DNA from: Capitella teleta | Lineage: Eukaryota > Annelida > Polychaeta > Capitellidae | DNA: 64,000 nucleotides | Assembly: GCA_000328365.1 (NCBI GenBank) | Contig: KB305899.1 | Location: 82,084-146,083, forward strand | Direction of reading: 5' to 3' | Shown here: positions 24,513 to 36,900 of the stretch, piece after piece | Position numbering within the stretch: position 1 is the stretch's first letter | Layout: every line of letters begins with the position of its first letter | The notes under the pieces: generated by a model | Database searches by the model: none | What the model was told of the DNA's origin: nothing | What the model saw: the letters and a program-made list of their open reading frames with translations, nothing else | Made by a program: the position numbers and the translations under genes

Positions 24513-24794
24513 GCATATATGCTCTTTTAGCATATAGGATACTAGTGAAGACAAAGCTGACCAAATCAGCCGCTGTGCGAGTGGCGCTGCTGGTCGCTTT
24601 TATTCCACACAATAGGGGATTAGGGGCCAATGGATGGTAGACTTCTTGGCCTCCAAATTCTTTGGCCTATTTCACCATCATGTGAGGCTAAAATCCCATT
24701 CAATTTGACACCATTTATTGCAATTGTCAATAACACGGAAATCCACGTGACTTGAAACTTAATGATCTTATTCGGTGCGCTCGACATCGTCAAC
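24176..24794. repeat. Giant near-perfect inverted repeat (arms ~278 bp, AT-repeat spacer)
   Basis: The left arm 24176-24453 and right arm 24516-24794 are reverse complements with only a handful of differences. Outer ends read GTTGACGATGTCGAGCGCAC and its complement. The spacer of about 62 bp is mostly (AT)n (24472-24509). Transcribed from either side it would fold into one long double-stranded stem. There is no coding capacity. It could be a foldback transposon or a hairpin-RNA locus. Confidence 0.9.
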
Positions 24795-27700
24795 GCTCTT
24801 TTAGCTTTTGAGAATATGTCGGAGCGGAAATAAGGGGAAATGGATCATTTTGAAGGATTTTCAATGTAAAGTAGATCTAGTTCTGTTTTCATTGATCACT
24901 TAATAGTTGTGTTGCTCTTAAAAACGGACGATATATTCCGTTTCTTCTCGAAGTGAGCGATAACACAGCGTCGCACTCGGCGCTTTCAAGCTGTATCAGC
25001 GAGCCAAGCAGGAGTCAGTTATCAGTCAGTCTCTTGAGCATACTAGTAGTTGATGGACTCGTGTTGATAGGGATGGGGAACTGAATTTTAAGTGATGTTC
25101 TATTGACTCATAGCACCAATTGATAACATTCCGTGCCAAAAACACCATGCCTGGATGCAAGCGTAAGGAAATAATCCATTCCGAATATCGGGGTTAGCAT
25201 TGCGCCTATGGGAGAATGACTTCAATTACGAAGTATAGGAGGCAAACGTCAGCTGAAGGCTTGCCGTGATTGGTCCCGTTCCCCTCGTGAAGCTATCGAT
25301 TTCAGCCAATCAGAGCAGATCATCTTCGCCATAAAAGGACATCTCTGTTGTTTACGAAACGAAAGCGCATGCTTGGTGCACTCTGGCTGACCTTTTTACT
25401 GTTTCAGGATGAGAAACATGGTAGGTGTCCTAGAAAATCGCTTGTTAAAATAAGAAAAATAGCGAAATATTTTTTTTTTTCGCGCCTGACTGGTGGCAAA
25501 ATGATTATTCTATCTATTCCTGAAAAGAAAATAAAAAAATATCCAGGGGTTTAGTCGCAGGACACGCTGATATGACGAGGCCCATTGAAAAAAGATGGGG
25601 AACTCGGTGTTTCAACACAGCTCCTGACGTCACGCCTAGTTAGCAATATATCTCCCGCGAAATCGTTGGGGATGATATTCCTTGTGTGGGCCAGGCATAG
25701 GAATAATTTTTGGTGCATCAAATAACGACTCAAAGTCCATTTTTAACCAGTTCTCCCTCCTTTTAATTAAGTGTTAAAATGTTAACCTTGTCTCTAATTG
25801 GCTCCATTGTGTGGTCGAAATACGAATTTGATTCAACACTTCATTATTTTGGATTCTTTCACTTACAGTCTCAGTCTGACACTGTGGGCATTGCTTTTGC
25901 TGTTCACGGCAACCAAGATGGCTAAGAAGAAAACAAACACACGTTCTTTTTGAAAATGCTACGACTACGCAGAGGACAAGAAGTGCTCATTCTTCGCTTC
26001 CCCAAAGAACCACTTTTCGCTGTTTTAAGGATCGAAATCAAAAGAGAAATAGAAAAGCCATTAATTAAACTGAACCTGTGATTATAATATTTTCATTTAC
26101 ATTTTCATTACCTTCTCGTGCATGTTCTTTTTGTATGTCTGTATTTTCATTTTATATCTCACAATGTCAGCGCGGAACCGGGATTCCCGCTTGGTGGCGC
26201 TACCTCTGCTCTAATTTCACTATATCGGCGCAGTGAGCGTTCTTGGTCTCCAAATTCTTTGAATAGGCCTGCTAATACACGAACTGTAAAATAAAACCAT
26301 TGAATTCGTGTCTGATGACATTTGGAGTTGTCCAGATTGTTGGAAAAAGTGAGCGACAATGAAGTTAAATAACGTTCGCCTGCTACCAGAGTTTCTCTTT
26401 GAATTTACAGGTGTGTCACGGTTACCCCTGTCCCCAAACCAATTTAAATGTTTAATTTTTTGGTTTTTGTTTTTCTTCATATTGCCTGACTACCTGTGAC
26501 ACCTTATTTTGATATACGTAATTTCGATGTTGTTACGTAGCCTCACGTTGTGAAGGTGGGGCTGTAAACAGCCCGCACTCCTTGATTAATCTTCACCTGT
26601 ACTCGATTTTCCCAATAAAAGCAAATGTTCACGTTTCCAGAACAGTTCGTCATTCCTTGGCTAGCCCGAAAGGCTGCCTACTACAGGGACTGGATCGCGA
26701 TGCTGGTCAATTAGACGGATAATGTGTGTCCTGCCCACCCCGGGCACGTGACAGATGCTTTTTTTAAAGAATGAAATTCCCCTGTCATTCTTGCTGTTGA
26801 TAATATGAATTATGATTGAAAGTGGTGAAGAGAGTAACCGCCAATGAAACTGTTGATCGAAGTGTCTTTGGTTCGACAGGTTAACTGAACTGTGGGTTGA
26901 TATTTCAGTCAGAGTGACATCGTACAGTAAATCAATGCTGCGATAACAATTCCAACTCCGCTTCTATAATAGGCACGCATGTAAGACTGATGTCATTGAA
27001 CCTGTATCCGACTATGAAATTGTCGCGACTTTGTAGATCTGAAGATCCAATGAACCTCTTTCATAGGTCTAAGAACAAACACGCTATTCATATATAGACC
27101 AGTGGTGGGTGGTGACGAGACAGGTGATAACAATTAGCCTGCATGCATACTTAGGTACAAAAGAAACTCAGCGATCTATTTTGATTTTGACCCCTTGTAA
27201 TTTTTTCCTCCAATCAAACCAGGTTTAATTGTTTTCTATATGAAATTTCAGGAATATGTGAGCAAGTGGTTTAACTTAATTATTACACAAGAAAATACGA
27301 TGTCGATGCAATGCATATCCGAATATGGTATTAGCATAACCAAACAGTTGCGTTTCTTTTGCACCTGCTAAGTATATATGAGATGCTTCTCGTGTAATAA
27401 TTCCGTATGGGCCTGCCTACAAAATAGGCTACAAGGCAAGGGCCGTTGCAAGTATGTGTACGTATATATGAAGATTGCTAATAAAGTTATCAGTCTTAGG
27501 AAGGATAAAAAAAGACCACATCAAGAGACTTAAATTTTGCTAGAAATGTAGAACATCAACATTGCAATGGCATTCATGCAGTCTTTGTTTAGCTGAATCG
27601 TTTTGAACGTTGAATGCAGCAAGAATTAGTGAAATCGGATAAAGCGAATGTTTATTTTATTTACGTTGACATTCATTTTTTTATAACAATAATTAATAAT

Positions 27701-28690
27701 ACTAGAAATAATATCAATATTGACATAACTAAACAAAAAACACGAAAAATGATTAATGAAAAACACAAATCAGTGAGAGATCAGCTTTACTTGCGTTCAT
27801 GCAAGTCCAGAGATGTATGCTCAGAAATGGAAGCATCTCACTACACCGCATATATACCCTTGAATATATCATCTTTGATTAAGTTGGTCCAGCGATCACG
27901 CATCTTAGCGTCCAAGTTTTGGTCTATTTTTGGGGTGTTGAGCCAATTAACCCCTCATAGGAACCCATCTCGAATTGGTCTTGAGTTGGCCCTGACCTGC
28001 TTTGATCTCTCTCATGGAATAAATCATCGTCTCCCACCGATCACTGGCCGAGCCGAATCCGACTTTCACAACCTTTCGCATGATTGAATTGGCTCCACCA
28101 TATAATTATTTGAATGAAATTTGCGAGCCTTATCACCCACTCATGTCATTGAGATCGTCTGATAACGCGTTTGAAGTCAAGATGCATCGTTCTGAAAACA
28201 TGTTTGGGACAGGGTCGATCATGTGCGAGGTAAAAAAACGGGGAAGTATCTCGATGTGCAAATGTGTAGAGTTAATTAAAGGAGCCACTGCTATCGTCGT
28301 CTTTCGAGACGAAATTGAAGGCTGTTGTTGTGCATCGCAAATGTTACCTCATGTACATTTTTATTTCAGATTCTACGTGTGAACGTCTCACCAAATATAA
28401 TATATTGTGTGACATAGGCCTAGAGTATCTTTTGTCTCAAAGTGTTTCAATGTAGAGAGTTTTGCAAAGACAATACTTAACCAAACTTGTTTTAAGTCCT
28501 CGCTGTTTTCAAAATAATTATGTAGTTTCTCTATGTGACACACACACACACCCTCCCTCTCACCCTCACACACACACGCACACCATAACAGAAGAGAAGA
28601 GAACAAGGCTGCCAAATAAATGAAATAATATTGTCCATCGGTGAGGTTAGCATGGAGATGGTTGCTATGCAGACCTGTATAGACTTTATT
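24795..28690. other. Gene-poor spacer
   Basis: No confident gene. It holds a promoter-like site with a signal-peptide-like first-exon candidate at 25306-25420 and AT-rich short frames at 27614-28382 without recognisable similarity. A CA microsatellite lies at about 28537-28551. A segment at 26240-26270 resembles part of the giant hairpin arm (TCCAAATTCTTTG), suggesting a related repeat. Confidence 0.5.
25306..25420 (+). promoter_or_regulatory. Promoter-like block followed by a candidate secretory first exon
   Basis: CCAAT at 25306-25310, ATAAAA at 25331-25336, and an ATG at 25369 opening the frame MLGALWLTFLLFQDEKH. That frame runs into a good donor (ATG|gtaggt) after 25420. The spacing suits a TATA-driven gene with a very short 5' UTR and a signal peptide. 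I could not find a second exon in phase, so this may be chance. Confidence 0.25.
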
Positions 28691-28697
28691 AAGCAGT

Positions 28698-28772
28698 CAG
28701 TCATAAACTTATAATAATTATAAGTTTATGACTGTACCTCATTAATAGCTATAATTATTATAGCTATTAATG
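28698..28772. repeat. Two adjacent perfect hairpins
   Basis: Hairpin 1 (28698-28734) has 16-nt arms starting CAGTCATAAACTTATA around a 5-nt loop. Hairpin 2 (28740-28772) has 14-nt arms CATTAATAGCTATA around a 5-nt loop. Both stems are perfect and they are separated by 5 nt. Confidence 0.85.
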
Positions 28773-31700
28773 TGGTACTGAAGGGGAATGATCAACCAGA
28801 AATAAAAACACGCATGGCGGTTCCGTGGAATGAAAAAGAAATACTTATTTGTTCTGTTTTCCCTCCATATTATTTATACACTTTGTTAATTTTGATAATT
28901 TACATCTCCATTTAATTGCTATGTTGAATCCCCATCAAAGTCGCACTCGACATCAGTTGACCACCCTTGCAGCCCAAATCTGAATATTACTGATGCACAT
29001 TCCCTCTTCCATCAGCACCTCATTAAGAGGAAGAGTGGGGGGGGGGGGGTGGAGGTAGGGTGATTCATGACCCCACAAAGCAGATGTGGTCACACGATCG
29101 AGACATACCTTGTCAACAGCGGAGAGGGCGAGGAAGGGGGTTGGCAAGGTGATGGATTTTGTACCTGTATACACGGTATATAGTGTCGTACGTAACCATG
29201 TCGTTATCTCTTGCAAGCTTTTTTTTTTCTTTTCGTGGGTTTTGTAAGGAAGTAAATTTGGTAACAATGTGCCAACCCTACACCATTATTCTAGTGAATT
29301 GCGGTAAAATTTAATCATCGCAAATTTCGCATTAGGCTGATTTCAGCGCATTCTCGTCACGATCACGTGTTCCCGGCTAAGCACTTATGAGCTTGTTAAT
29401 ATGAGTTGTTAAAATCTTCACCTGAGGAGGGACTTTCTTATCAGCAACAATCTGGGTTTACTGCATCTCGGCTTCGCGGGTTCGTTTTTATGATCAAAGA
29501 ACGCGCACAGACCGAGTTTTATGTTCATGAAAGTACTAAGTGCATGCACGTATATCACGCATTTCTTAGGCAAAGTTGAGTACCTTGAGTTTTGTTGGTG
29601 GGCACACGTCGCAAATACATGTTCGTAGTTACACCGCAGCAACAAAGGCGCAAAACCTGTGCGGTTTAATATTATTATGACAAACAAAGACATGAGAGAA
29701 GTGTACAATTCCGTAGAAATCTATGACATTGGCCCATTCAACCTTAATTTCATGTTACATTTACATGTAGGGTGACCTGTGCCCTGGATCCAGGAAGATC
29801 GACATGCACAGGTGGGGTCACGTGGCTTCTGTTAGTACATGTATATTGTTGATACGCCATGTACAATACAATTTCTACGTGCACTTGAGCCTGCGGTTGT
29901 CCCCATATGGGCAGGTATCGGAACCTAAGGACGAAACAAATTATAGTTTTGCACTAAACTCCCAAATTCATTCGACGATAATTTCCATGGTAACCAAAGC
30001 CACGGTATTTTCGCACATTATCTCAATGAGTTGTAGTTCAAGTCTTCGTGTGTCTTATTTCGCGGTTTTATTCAGTCGTTGTTGCTACGGCGACAAACGT
30101 GACTCGACCGTCGGTTGCCACCCATCACACAACTTCCGCGAGCCCATGCGCGATGGGTTTGCGATGCACTTGCGACAACTGTTTGTGAATGCATGAAAAA
30201 ATCCCGGTGATTTGGTTAGCGAGAATGACTTCACTGAGCCAGTTGATTGTGAAACAGCGTGAAAACACTTCCGCATTATAATAACCACCCCTGCACACAG
30301 AAAAAAATCGCTATCCAACTTTATGATCACTGATTAGCGGACTTGCATGCATTATTTCTCATACGTTTAAAATCCGAAATCAATCACTAGATAGTTCGAT
30401 CTTGTTGAGAAACACTCAATTGCCAAGGGACCATCGTGCACCTGAGTTTTGCGTCATCTTAAGACGCGACGTCGTAAAACGAGGTGCTTATAAGAAGAGC
30501 AAGTCTCGGGCTGCACGAGCACTGGCGCATCGGAGATCAAAGCGGAGAGGCTTGTAAATCTTTAGTTTATCAGTTAACCATTCTTGCTCAAAACCGAACG
30601 ACGGCGAAGCAGCGAAGAAAATCGAAGAATCCCGTGAGTTATTGCGTTTGGCGCAAATTGTCTAATTTTGATATCTTAAATTATATGTTCCACTGGATGC
30701 TACCGAAAGCAGATGATTAATTGTATGAAAATAGTATCCATATTTAATTGTGCTTAATGTCGAATTTGGTTTGAAATTGATAATTTTAATTTCAGTATTG
30801 ACCTAACAAGTAGATTGTACAGTTCTGTCGGATTTTCAAAGGGAAATCATTCTCCCGGTCAGAGATCCTTTTAATAACTGTTTTGGCATTTGCTCAATAA
30901 TTGGCTGCCAGCGCCGATCGATTTAAACTAAGTAGCTTCAGCTCATTGATTCATATTTAGGATTATATACTCCTAAATAAGGAGTATTACACCTTATATA
31001 TACGCGTATACGCCTTAATGTCCTACAGTACTAAATACTCCATATGGTATTATTTTGAGAGATGGGAATTTGAATTTATCACCATCATCATCAACATCAA
31101 CATCAACATCAACATCATCACCATCGCTATAACCATCACTATCACCATCACCTACCATTTGCCTACTCGTCAGCTGTGAGATTTGTCAATCACAGCCAAC
31201 GGACTGGGCGTATTCAAACTGGAAGTGATCTTTGACGTCTAAACTCTAAACCCGTGGGAAATGGCGGAAATGGCGGAAACGCTAAAAATCTTGGATTGAG
31301 ATCATCTATTACGAATTCGCCACACAAATCAAACAGAAATTTGGTCTCCTAATTCCTAGTAAACCCTACAGATTTACACCAAAATACCCAAGATGTTTAT
31401 AAATGCAAATGCGCTGAGCCATTCGCCTCGTTTGCACAATAGGGAGCATACATTGTGTCGCGAATAACTATCCATATTATCCATATTATCAAGATGGAGC
31501 GTGTTAGATAGCTAGAGAAAGTCGGCTCAAAGTACAGTTTAATTTAGTATTTTCATGTAATTACAATGATTTAAATGAACTACTAAATTATCACACCACC
31601 CCTCCCCGTTTTCATCATTTGCATAATAGGTCAGGGTCAACGGGGTCTATCAGTCAGCCGGAATGGAACTATCTGCTCAACCAAGCGTTTGCGTGGATTT

Positions 31701-33983
31701 GTTTATAAACTGATAATATGGTTTTCTCCTATTTAAATGCACAGAGTAACTTCATTCTGTTTAACCATATTTTAACCATTTTGTACTCGTACATGTACTA
31801 GCATCTGTTCATGAAAACTTCTTCGTGCATGTTAAAACCTCTTCGACTTTCCCTCATCTCAAGGCTTTCTTCAAATATACAAACTATATATAATTACTAT
31901 ATATACCCGTATGCAATGTTCCTCGTATTTTATTAAGGATTCTTTTGATCCATATTCGAACTCCCCGTGTTAATTCGATTGCGTAATCATGGTCTTCCCC
32001 TGAGGGACCCTGGCGTCTTGGGTTCAAAGGATTCTCTTTCATTGTATTTTCGCCAGGTGTATCAAAACGAAGGACCTTCCCTTTCCTGTTTTTCTGTGTT
32101 TCCTAAACCCCCCTACTCTTCCCACCCCCGCCCCGACTTGCCCTTGGCGTGGCTGTTTTGGGCTTACTTTTCAGCTTGTTCGATTGTCAAACGCAAATAC
32201 ACGTACCATATACATGTAGCGGCTACTGTGTGTACATGTATATAATTGTGATCATGCATTCATGAAATATCCAAGCATCTTCATTTCAAATACATGTATG
32301 TATTAGCATGAAGAATGAAGCAATAAATCGATTTCGGATGCCTCTGACGAACACTCAAAATCTCAAATCAAACTTCAGGAATAGAGGAAAAAAAAAAAAA
32401 ATAAAAAAAAAACACACACACACACACGCACGCACGCACACACACACAACTTTTTTTCCTTATCGCACACGTGTTTTTCTTATCGAATTTTATTGGGCAG
32501 TAAAACGTGTTGAAACATATTCCCAATAACCTGTAGGAGTCATTCATACATGTATAATTACCGACTTGAGTCGCTAATTCGTTTACCTTGTTGCTGTGCA
32601 TGCCTCGAATACTAATCTGCCGTAATATTTCATTTTACAGGTCATCGAAGCAGGGCGAAGTTTTCTGTACATCTCGCATTGTGACCATCTGTTGTTAACG
32701 CATGGTTTCAATGGGATATGTTGATAAAGCTTCCGTCGAGGTCAACATCCGAGGCTGCAGACGAACTGGACAATTACGCAGACTTCAACAAATACACGTA
32801 TAGAGATTGCAATCCGTGTCCATAAGCTATAAGGCCAGTGGCCTAGCTTTAAACCAAATCAGGAGATAATACCTGTTTAAGGAGTACACGCTACAAAGAA
32901 GTCTTCCCGTGAACTGATCAATCGCCACTGATCCCTTGCTGTAGGGGCGCTTGGATTAATCTGCTTAACAGTCTTAACACGTTGTCGAAAACTAGTTCCT
33001 TTGCTAAAATAAATCACCTCTGATGATCCCATACAAACGGTGGTTGTTGATTTTGTCTCGGTACCAATGAGAGCATGTACCAGTCCATATTGTACCACTA
33101 CCCAGGTCCAAGTTGAATTTAACAACAGAAAACATTGTTTCAAAACAGATACATCGTTTATTAACTCATCGAAATGGTTTATACTTTTTTTCTTACGCGA
33201 CAGAAAAAAGACCAACAATTTTCATTTCTTTCTTTGAGAGTCAATGTGTCAAACGCAAGGAATTTATACTAGAATACTTATCCAAAAATTCATAAAAAGA
33301 CGGATAATTAATCAACAACAAAAAAAAAAAAAGAAAAAAACAAACAAACGACAATTTAAGGAAGTGGGACAAAAAGTATAATTAACCAAGTAATTAAAGC
33401 GAACGAATTGACAAAGTGGAAGTCTCACCTTAATCTCGATTCTAGTTTCTACAAATTTTGTGTCAGGATCCTGATAGGGTGGTTACTAATAAATTGAAAT
33501 ATTCATATATATACATAATTTTTTTTTTTTACAATAAGCAATTAAATAAATTCTCCTCACACTGAATACAAGCGTGAAATGTGAGGGTTTTTTTTTTTTT
33601 CAAGAATTTCCCGCCAAAAAAAGTAAGGTAAGCCAAGAACGTCAGATGTCACAAAAAAAGGGTAAGTAAATATTTACAACAAAATGTGACATAAAATACA
33701 ACATTGTCAAGAATGAAAGGAAAGGAAATACAGGGTGTAGTGAAAAATAACAGCACACGTTTTTCATCCTAGTTGCTTGACGATAAAACGCTTATGTTGA
33801 ACCTCAACATCTTCCAAAAGGATGACAAACCTTCAAGATTCAAGGGACGCAAGAGCACGAATAGCCACAACTATAATTATGTACACTGTACATGTGATAA
33901 ATAAACAAGGAGGTAATGTAATACAAGAAGAAAGATGGGCGCCATTTTCTGGGGGCGGGGATGGGGGTTGAATTTGGACCTCA
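28773..33983. other. Spacer between hairpins and the Ig gene 3' end
   Basis: No confident gene. Seen: a G run at about 29036-29050, a TATA-type sequence (TTATAAGAAG) near 30488 followed by a donor near 30634, a CAT/CAA trinucleotide tract at 31079-31153, and A-rich plus CA tracts at 32388-32450. The last kilobase is probably 3' UTR of the Ig gene. Confidence 0.5.
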
Positions 33984-36900
33984 TCAGTGGAGCGTCCCGT
34001 CGGCGCTGCCTTCAGTTTGATCCTCGTCATCGGTTGGACCTAGTGGCGTCCCAACCTCAATCTCCTCATCCTCATACCCTTCCTGCGCCTCGCCAACTTC
34101 TTCCGCATCTTCAACGTCTTCTTCTTTCCGGTTCCGGTTCGATTTGCGCATGCTTGTCACGCGTGTTGAGTCAAAGACAACCCCGGTGTTGAGAGGATAC
34201 TTGGAGGAGGAGATGATGTTAGTCTGAATGTCCTCCACGCCTCCCCCACCACCTACTCCTGGTGTGAGGCGGTTGAGAGGAAGTTTCTGCTCCTTCTCAG
34301 CCCCCACACCAGCGCCGCCTCCGGTGGTGATGTCAAGTTCTTCCTGGGACAGGTAACCTAAAGAAATATGGAAATCAGGCCAGGTGAATTATTTGACAAA
34401 TTGACAAGAGATAAAAACAATAATAATAATAACAATAATACATTGAGTGCAGAAGTTAACAGAAAACAACAGCGATCGGTTAGTGCCATGCAAGTGGAAG
34501 TTAGATGCTAGTCTAGCTCTACTGGGAACTTAGTCAATGTCGCTCTCCTTGGATTACGCGGAGGTGTAGATGGGGGTCGGGGTGCACACCCTTACCTGGC
34601 ATCAAAGCTACCGTCGTCCTCAGTGAGAATGCGGTTGGGGATCGGGCGGGAGAAAGGCACCGGTAGAAGCCCCCCCGGCTGGGGGCCGGCGTCCTTCGAG
34701 GTACCGTCGAGATCAAAACCGAAGCCTAGTTCGAAGTCGTCGGCGCTAGGCAGCACTTCGACGTCTGAATAATACATGGTACGTGACTGTGTGCGATGAA
34801 AACCCTTCAAAAGCATTTACAATAAGAAACCAACCAGCACCAAATTAAACCATGAAATTAAATATAGCACAAAGCTTAAAACAAAGCCCATATCAAAGCA
34901 CAACAAAGAACAAAGAAAACAAGAACTAAGAATGAACAAAAAATGTATAACAAAAACACGATAATTTGTACACCTGAAACCTCATGCCCCACGACACGCC
35001 CTACCTCCTCCACCGACCCAAGCACTCACCGTGCATGTAGAATGTCTGTTTCTTCATACGGAAGACGTTGGATGCGACGCACGTGTAGTTTCCTTGGAAA
35101 CGAGGCACGAATCTCATGATAACTAACGTAGAAGAGGCGTAGCTGGTTCGCCATTCCGGCTGATCTTCCTGCAAGGAAAAGACAAACATTTCTACGACTG
35201 ATGACGCCGATAGAATTTGACGTACAATGATGTAGAAGTGTCTGTTGTTGCGCACTTCCTTGCCGTCCCTATACCAGCGCACCCGCGGCAGAGGCTTCGG
35301 CGAACCCCTCGTCTCACACATCAAAAGGTAGGACTTGCCCATGACCGGCTTTGGGATCGAGCTACTGGCTGAGTACCATTGCGAACTGTCGAAGCGCATC
35401 TTGTACGCGTCAACGTGCCATGGACTATCTGCTCAGAAAGAGGACATTTGGAGGAAGGAACTTTAAAGAGGACGAAGCACCAACCTTCCACCATCAGTGT
35501 AAATCGGTATGAAACAACTGGTTGCACAAAGTTATCCATGTAACAAGCGTAGATTCCGGTGTCTGCTTCGCTTGCTCCACCTACCGTCAAACCATTGCCC
35601 TGGCAAAAGTGCAGGTTGAGATCTACGAAAGGGCGGTTATGACATCAAAATACTCACCCAGTACTGGTAACTGCCGTCTGGTAAGCGGCGGTTGCGGTCC
35701 TCACGAGTCCAGTACACAACCGGTTTTGGATAGCCGGTTGCATTACACCAAAGAGTGACATCTTTGCCAACTCGCACTTTTTGTTTCGTTGGACTGGTTC
35801 GCGCTTCGATTTTAGATTCTGAAAGAAGAGATATTCAATTATGAAACAGTTTGTTCGAGGATTGCACCAACCAGTAACATTGAGGATCATGTACTTGTGG
35901 CGTGTACTGGATCCTGAGAGGTTGCAACGGAATATGCCCGCGTCCTTCTTTTTTGCTCTCCGAATGATGAGAACGGAAAGAGCGGAGTTATGAGGTCTGA
36001 AGACACGATAGCGACGATCATCCAGGACGACCTTCTTGCCGGTCGCCACGAGGGTCGGAGCCTCCTCTTCGCCATCCTTTGAAGACGCCTCTCGCATCCA
36101 GTCGATCTGAAGAAGAGCAATGTAAACATAACGCACCTACAAATTCATAACGCACTTAATGCGTATTTGGACACAATCATAACGGTCTCTTTCACAAGCG
36201 TGAATTGTCCTTGAGGGCGTTTAGGAGGAGGACCCGCGTTCACCACAGGGGGGCGCATTCACACAAACAGCGACAGAAAAGCGAGTTCTTGTTTGTTTGA
36301 TCATAATTCAAAGTTTGCTTCATCTTTTGACCCGATTGAACGCGCGGGGAGCATCGCGTGATTCAAACGCAAACCGATCTCTGCAATTATCCAACATAAA
36401 TATCACAAGAGAAGTTCGCAGGCGGAAGATCGAAGGACACAATCTCTATCGGGTCTAATTGCTTGGAATGACGAATGAAGATCGCCATATTTGGCAACCT
36501 GCCAACTTCCACGTCATCCCTAGTTTTCGTTGTTCTACGTCGTACGTATTGGATGAATTATTCAAACGGACCCTCACAGAAAAATAAAGGAAGGAGAGCG
36601 AACTATCGATCGCCATGATCTCCAATGCGGACGGAGGTCACACACCAGCCTACCTATGTCAAAACCAACAAACATTAATATCGATGCAATCCCAACTGCG
36701 CCCATATTTCAACGTCAACCCGAAGATCATACATTCACACCCAACGCAGTATATAGACTGTCAAAACACAGTTGACATTGCAACCACTGAGTGTTGACAA
36801 TATTAATAGCTATCTACATTCATAAGATCTCGAATGTAGCGAAAGTGTCAGTTCCTTTGCAATGTACAAATGATTAGCGCTGATGAAGTGGATAGGAAGA

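Noticed and set aside
25157-26080. MPGCK and LRFPKEP read as a split THAP zinc-finger domain
   Set aside because: The pieces lack the paired cysteines and could not be joined in phase. Similarity over five to seven residues is chance level.
26404-26752. Segment with TG...CA-like ends and an AATAAA, considered as a solo LTR fossil
   Set aside because: No flanking duplication, no second copy in the window and no associated element. Boundaries are arbitrary.
27614-28382. Two consecutive plus-strand open frames
   Set aside because: AT-rich, no domain, no splice consensus, and no Kozak-like start. Treated as chance frames.
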